Positions 60,555 to 64,000 of a stretch of 64,000 bases of DNA are shown here, one piece after another. The notes under the pieces are model-generated. The model saw only the letters and a program-made list of their open reading frames with translations. It was not told the DNA's origin and ran no database searches. The stretch is taken from assembly GCF_004331345.1 (NCBI RefSeq), contig NZ_SJJZ01000003.1, forward strand, positions 1,116,001 through 1,180,000. The letters are read 5' to 3'. The translations under genes were made by a program, and so were the position numbers. Position 1 is the first letter of the stretch. Each line of letters starts with the position of its first letter. This DNA is from Kribbella soli. Lineage in GTDB: Bacteria > Actinomycetota > Actinomycetes > Propionibacteriales > Kribbellaceae.

Positions 60555-62420
60555 TTAAACCGGCGCGACCTTGCCCGAGTACATGCCCATGATCACGAAG
60601 TTGTCCGCGTACGGCGCGTTCTTCAGGATCGGGTCGTCGTCGGCCGGGAACTTCGCCACCCGGGTGCCCTCGAGCGCCGGGTTGTTACCGTAGCGCTCCC
60701 AGAGCGGGATGATCGGCAGCAGTTCGTTGAACGCCATCGCCGCGGCGGTGATGTTCTTCTTCTGCTCGTCGACGTTCAGGCCCTGGGCGGACTTGTCCAC
60801 CACGGCCTGCAGGTCGATCGGACCCGCCGACGTGGTCTGCTTGAGCGGGAAGTTCATGCCCTTGCCGCCGGAGTTCGCCGCGATCACGTAGTTGAACGTG
60901 TACAGGTCCTGGACGAACGCGAAGTACGGGTGCGGGTGGCTCGACGCGCCCCAGCCCTGGATCGCGATGTCGAACTTGCCGGCCAGGACGTCCGGGTTGA
61001 GCTGGGTGAAGGTGATACCCCGCTTGGTGATGTTGAACCCGAACTTGTTCAGCTGGTCGGCCGCGTTGGTGGCGGCCGGGTTCCAGTCCGCGAACTCGGT
61101 CGGGAACTTGATGTCGTACGCCGCCGGCTTGCCGTTCGGCAGCGTCCACTTGCCGCCGTTCTTCTTCCACCCGGCCGCGGTCAGCAGCGAAGTGGCCTTG
61201 GCCTCGTCCTTCTCGTACGCCTGCAGCTTCTTCTGGTCCGCGTCCGAAACCCAGTCGGGCACGAGGATGTCGGAGAAGCCGGCCATGAACTTGCAGGGCT
61301 TGCCCGAGTCGCCGAGGGCGACGGTTCCGTTCTCGTTGCGGTCCAGCACGTAGGCGATCGCCTGACGCACACGGGCGTCGGACAGCTCCGGGTGGGCGGT
61401 GTAGTTGAACACCAGCGCCGGGCCCGAGTACACCGGCGGCCGGAGGATCCGGAACCCGCTGCCCAGCAGGGTCTTCTCGGTGGCCACCGCGAAACCGTGG
61501 GTGGCGTAGTCGACGTCCTTGTTCAGCACGACCGGGGAGATGTCGGAAGTCTCACCGTTGTACAGCACGACCTTGGTGAAGCCGATCTTGTCGGCGAACA
61601 GGCCCTTGTCGTTCTTGACCAGCGCCATCTGCGCGTTGGTCATGGTCTTCACGTCGAAGTTGAACGGGCCGGAGACGACCGGGTTCTCCGGACGGAACTT
61701 CTGGAAGTCGCCGTTCAGCTTCTTGCCCTCGGCGCTGTCCAGGCTGGTCTTGGCCTTGCGCATGGTCTCGGCCTTGGTCGCCCACTCACCGTAGACCGAG
61801 TCCGGCAGGATGCCCGCCCGGAGGATGTAGCGCTCGAGCACGGTGGACGGCGTACCGATGGTGAAGAGCACCGTGGTGTCGTCCTTGGCGCTGACGTCGG
61901 ACAGGAACGTCCAGTCCTGCTGGCGCAGCAGCCAGCGCAGGTTGAACGTCGACACGACGTCCTTCGCGGTGACCGGCTTGCCGTCGCTCCAGGTCAGCCC
62001 GGAGCGCAGCTTCAGGGTGTAGGTCTTGGTCGCCTCGTCCAGCGTGCCGGACTCGGCCATCATCCATTCCCACTTCTTGTCGGCCCAGTAGTACATGCCG
62101 GCACTCGGGTAGACGAGGTCGAAGTACGGGCTGTTGCTGGCCTGGATGCCGTCGGTGACACCGGCTGCCAGGTTGAAGTGGCCCTTGGGCGGCAACTGGT
62201 ACGGGTACGCCCCGTGGAACTCCTTGTTGCCGGACTTGCCGCTCTCACCCCCGCTGGCGTTCGGCTTGCTCGGCGAACACGCCGTCACAGACCCGATGCC
62301 GGCCGCGCCGACACCGGCGATACCGAAGATCTGGAGCACGTGCCGGCGGGAAATCGCGTTGGTCTCGGCGCTCGCGCCCAGACCGTTGTTGCCGGAATCG
62401 TTGGTGCCGGTGGGACTCAT
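60555..62420 (-). CDS. Peptide/oligosaccharide ABC transporter binding lipoprotein (family 5)
   Basis: A 621-residue solute-binding protein. Tat motif SRRHVLQIFG and lipobox SVTAC follow a 30-residue N-terminal stretch. LKLRSGLTWSDGKPVTAKDV and the YVLDRNENGTVALGDSG region are family 5 signatures. Feeds the OppD/OppF transporter upstream. AAGGACGAAGG precedes ATG 62420. Substrate not predictable; oligopeptide or plant-derived sugar likely. Confidence 0.93.
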   Translation of the reverse strand: MSPTGTNDSGNNGLGASAETNAISRRHVLQIFGIAGVGAAGIGSVTACSPSKPNASGGESGKSGNKEFHGAYPYQLPPKGHFNLAAGVTDGIQASNSPYFDLVYPSAGMYYWADKKWEWMMAESGTLDEATKTYTLKLRSGLTWSDGKPVTAKDVVSTFNLRWLLRQQDWTFLSDVSAKDDTTVLFTIGTPSTVLERYILRAGILPDSVYGEWATKAETMRKAKTSLDSAEGKKLNGDFQKFRPENPVVSGPFNFDVKTMTNAQMALVKNDKGLFADKIGFTKVVLYNGETSDISPVVLNKDVDYATHGFAVATEKTLLGSGFRILRPPVYSGPALVFNYTAHPELSDARVRQAIAYVLDRNENGTVALGDSGKPCKFMAGFSDILVPDWVSDADQKKLQAYEKDEAKATSLLTAAGWKKNGGKWTLPNGKPAAYDIKFPTEFADWNPAATNAADQLNKFGFNITKRGITFTQLNPDVLAGKFDIAIQGWGASSHPHPYFAFVQDLYTFNYVIAANSGGKGMNFPLKQTTSAGPIDLQAVVDKSAQGLNVDEQKKNITAAAMAFNELLPIIPLWERYGNNPALEGTRVAKFPADDDPILKNAPYADNFVIMGMYSGKVAPV

Positions 62421-62481
62421 CCTTCGTCCTTTCTGGACTGACCACACGCCCATGTGGGTCAGTTACTACTTACTGGTGGGA

Positions 62482-62688
62482 CTAACTACCGCCCTCGCGT
62501 TTTTCCCGGCGCCGGGTCAGCACGACGCCGACGACGACCACCAGGCCCAGTAGCAGGCCCAAACACAAGGTGAACAAGGTGACGACGAACTCCGGGGTGC
62601 CCGGCGTCAGTGTGAGCAGCAGGACCCCGCTGGCCAGCACCAGGAACGCTGCCCAGCCGAGCGCCACTCGGCCGATCTGAGACGACAT
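62482..62688 (-). CDS. Small two-helix membrane protein
   Basis: A 68-residue protein with two membrane helices (VALGWAAFLVLASGVLLLTL and FTLCLGLLLGLVVVVGVVLT) and a basic tail RRREKREGG. It starts at the OppF stop (TGATG) and precedes the binding-protein gene, so it belongs to the transporter operon. Function unknown. Confidence 0.75.
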   Translation of the reverse strand: MSSQIGRVALGWAAFLVLASGVLLLTLTPGTPEFVVTLFTLCLGLLLGLVVVVGVVLTRRREKREGGS

Positions 62689-63749
62689 CAGGCCCCCGGT
62701 TCATCCGGCCGTCCCCCATCGCCGACACCGGGTACGCCGTCGCGCGCGACCACGTGGCACGCGGCGGACTGGCCGGATCGGATCGTGACGAGCTCGGGGA
62801 TCGCCCCGTCGCACAGCCCGTCCTCGAACTGCGGGCAGCGCGGGTGGAACGAGCAACCCGACGGCAGGTGCGCCAGGCTCGGGATCTCCAGGCTGCGCAG
62901 GGACTCGCGGCCCTTGGTCTTGGTCAGGTCCGGGTCCGGCTCGGGGATCGCGTCGATCAGCGCCCGCGTGTACGGGTGCGTCGGCGCGTTGATGATCTTC
63001 GGCGTCGGCCCGAACTCGACGATCCGGCCGAGGTACATCACCGCGGTCTTGCCGCGCCAGCCGAAGTACTTCGCGATCGCCAGGTCGTGGGTGATGAACA
63101 GGAACCCGACGCCGAGGTCGTCGCGCAGCCGGCCGAGCATCGCGAGCACGCTGATCCGGATCGACACGTCCAGCATCGACGTCGACTCGTCGGCGATGAT
63201 CAGCTTCGGGTCCAGCGTCAGCGCCCGGGCGACGGCGACCCGCTGCCGCTGACCACCGGACAGCTGGTGCGGGTACTTCGACAGGTAGTTCTCGGCCGGG
63301 GTCAGATCGACCTTGGTGAGCAGTTCGACCGCCCGCTCGGCGGCCGCCTTCTTGCTCTTCACCAGTCCGTGCTTGAACAGCGGTGCGGTGATCGTCTGCA
63401 GGATCGTCCGCGTCGGGTTGAGCGAGGCGTACGGGTCCTGGTGGACGTACTGCACGCTGCGCCGGAACGCGGTGAAGTCGTTCCGCTTCAGCGACCAGAT
63501 GTCGGTGCCGTCGAAGGCCACCTGGCCGCTGGTCGGCCGGGCCAGGCCCGCCGCCATCCGGGCCGCCGTGGTCTTCCCGGAGCCGCTCTCGCCGACCAGG
63601 CAGAGCACCTCACCGGGGTTGATCGACAGGTCGATGTTGTCGACGGCACGGATCGGGCCGGCCTTGGTGCTGAACACCTGGCTGACCCCGTCGAGGGTCA
63701 TCAGCGGCGTCCGGACCGTGTCCTGGGGCGACAACTCCTGCGCGCTCAT
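62688..63749 (-). CDS. Dipeptide/oligopeptide ABC transporter ATPase, OppF-like
   Basis: A 353-residue ATPase. Walker A GESGSGKTTAARM, signature QLSGGQRQRVAVARAL, Walker B LIIADESTSMLD (Ser for Pro). The C-terminal Cys cluster CSFHPRCPQFEDGLCDG...C is the iron-sulfur-like motif of OppD/F. It follows the OppD-like gene by four-base overlap. Confidence 0.94.
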   Translation of the reverse strand: MSAQELSPQDTVRTPLMTLDGVSQVFSTKAGPIRAVDNIDLSINPGEVLCLVGESGSGKTTAARMAAGLARPTSGQVAFDGTDIWSLKRNDFTAFRRSVQYVHQDPYASLNPTRTILQTITAPLFKHGLVKSKKAAAERAVELLTKVDLTPAENYLSKYPHQLSGGQRQRVAVARALTLDPKLIIADESTSMLDVSIRISVLAMLGRLRDDLGVGFLFITHDLAIAKYFGWRGKTAVMYLGRIVEFGPTPKIINAPTHPYTRALIDAIPEPDPDLTKTKGRESLRSLEIPSLAHLPSGCSFHPRCPQFEDGLCDGAIPELVTIRSGQSAACHVVARDGVPGVGDGGRPDEPGA

Positions 63750-64000
63750 GAGGCGGTCCCCATCTCGTCCTGCACCCGTCGGTCGAGGTGCACGTCCTTC
63801 GAGTGGATACAGGCGACCTCGTGGTAGTCGCCCGGCTCGTCAGTGATCGGGATCAGCGGCGGGTCGATCTCCTTGCACTCCTCGGTCGCGTACTTGCAGC
63901 GCGGGTTGAACGTGCAGCCCGGCGGCAGCGACGCGAGACTCGGCGGTCCGCCGGGGATCGACTCCATGTCCGGCAGGTCGCCGACGATCGGCGGCACGGC
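63746..64000 (-). CDS. OppD-like ABC ATPase, C-terminal end only (runs off right edge)
   Basis: Only 84 C-terminal residues are inside the window. SLASLPPGCTFNPRCKYATE, ECKEIDPP...ACIHS is the Cys cluster at the end of OppD-type ATPases. The start lies to the right. It pairs with OppF in the same operon. Confidence 0.88.
   Translation of the reverse strand, partial: AVPPIVGDLPDMESIPGGPPSLASLPPGCTFNPRCKYATEECKEIDPPLIPITDEPGDYHEVACIHSKDVHLDRRVQDEMGTAS

Overview
The window comes from a very GC-rich actinobacterium. Mycothiol-linked MscR, glycyl-tRNA synthetase, a Zur/ZnuABC locus, TIGR02960-like ECF sigma factor and many 'TANNNT, 6-7 nt, start codon' leaderless promoters all fit. Codon style and gene content suggest Nocardioidaceae, probably Kribbella or a relative; this is inference. 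It looks like ordinary chromosome: no transposase, integrase, CRISPR array, rRNA or tRNA was seen. Nearly all intergenic spaces are short, and many genes overlap by ATGA or TGATG junctions.

Layout. 0-8.4 kb: 5'-part of pyruvate phosphate dikinase (-), a cobalamin-binding-like protein (+) followed by a C-terminal remnant of metE, a MoxR-like AAA ATPase/VWA pair (-), a serine hydrolase and a Clp_N-repeat regulator (-) with twin palindromic operators. 8.5-14.5 kb: mug glycosylase, small P-loop kinase, lipase-like hydrolase/TetR divergent pair, and a 1095-residue HEAT-like protein. 14.5-23.9 kb: one nine-gene minus-strand transcription unit with a regulator, a CUT1 sugar ABC transporter, two acetyl-xylan-esterase-like proteins (one without catalytic residues), a SelA-family PLP enzyme and a stand-alone LigD-type polymerase. 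Copies of an ATTGTCRACAAT-like palindrome recur inside the reading frames of this unit.

24-32.4 kb: SDR protein, P-loop kinase, dusB, a lipoprotein, glyS, a small monooxygenase-like protein, a membrane protein, a TetR/FAD-monooxygenase divergent pair and an orphan eboE. 32.4-37 kb: zinc locus, with YibE/F divergent from znuA-znuC-znuB-zur and two Zur-box-like sites between. 37-42.4 kb: hemerythrin/TetR pair, MerR plus aldo-keto reductase, GNAT protein, and the mscR-ECF sigma operon. 42.6-46.3 kb: ABC-2 exporter with a LuxR-type two-component system, in one operon.

46.3-52.5 kb: coiled-coil protein, 61-residue Asp/Gln-repeat protein, uppS, two secreted proteins of unknown role, a hairpin-rich gap, a possible toxin-antitoxin pair with a duplicated antitoxin fold, and recO. 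52.5-64 kb: NmrA-like protein and second aldo-keto reductase, an FtsX-like permease with two separate ATPases, a GNAT-GNAT-Nudix fusion, and a dipeptide-type ABC transporter (binding protein, small membrane protein, OppF-like ATPase, and the C-terminal end of an OppD-like ATPase at the right edge).
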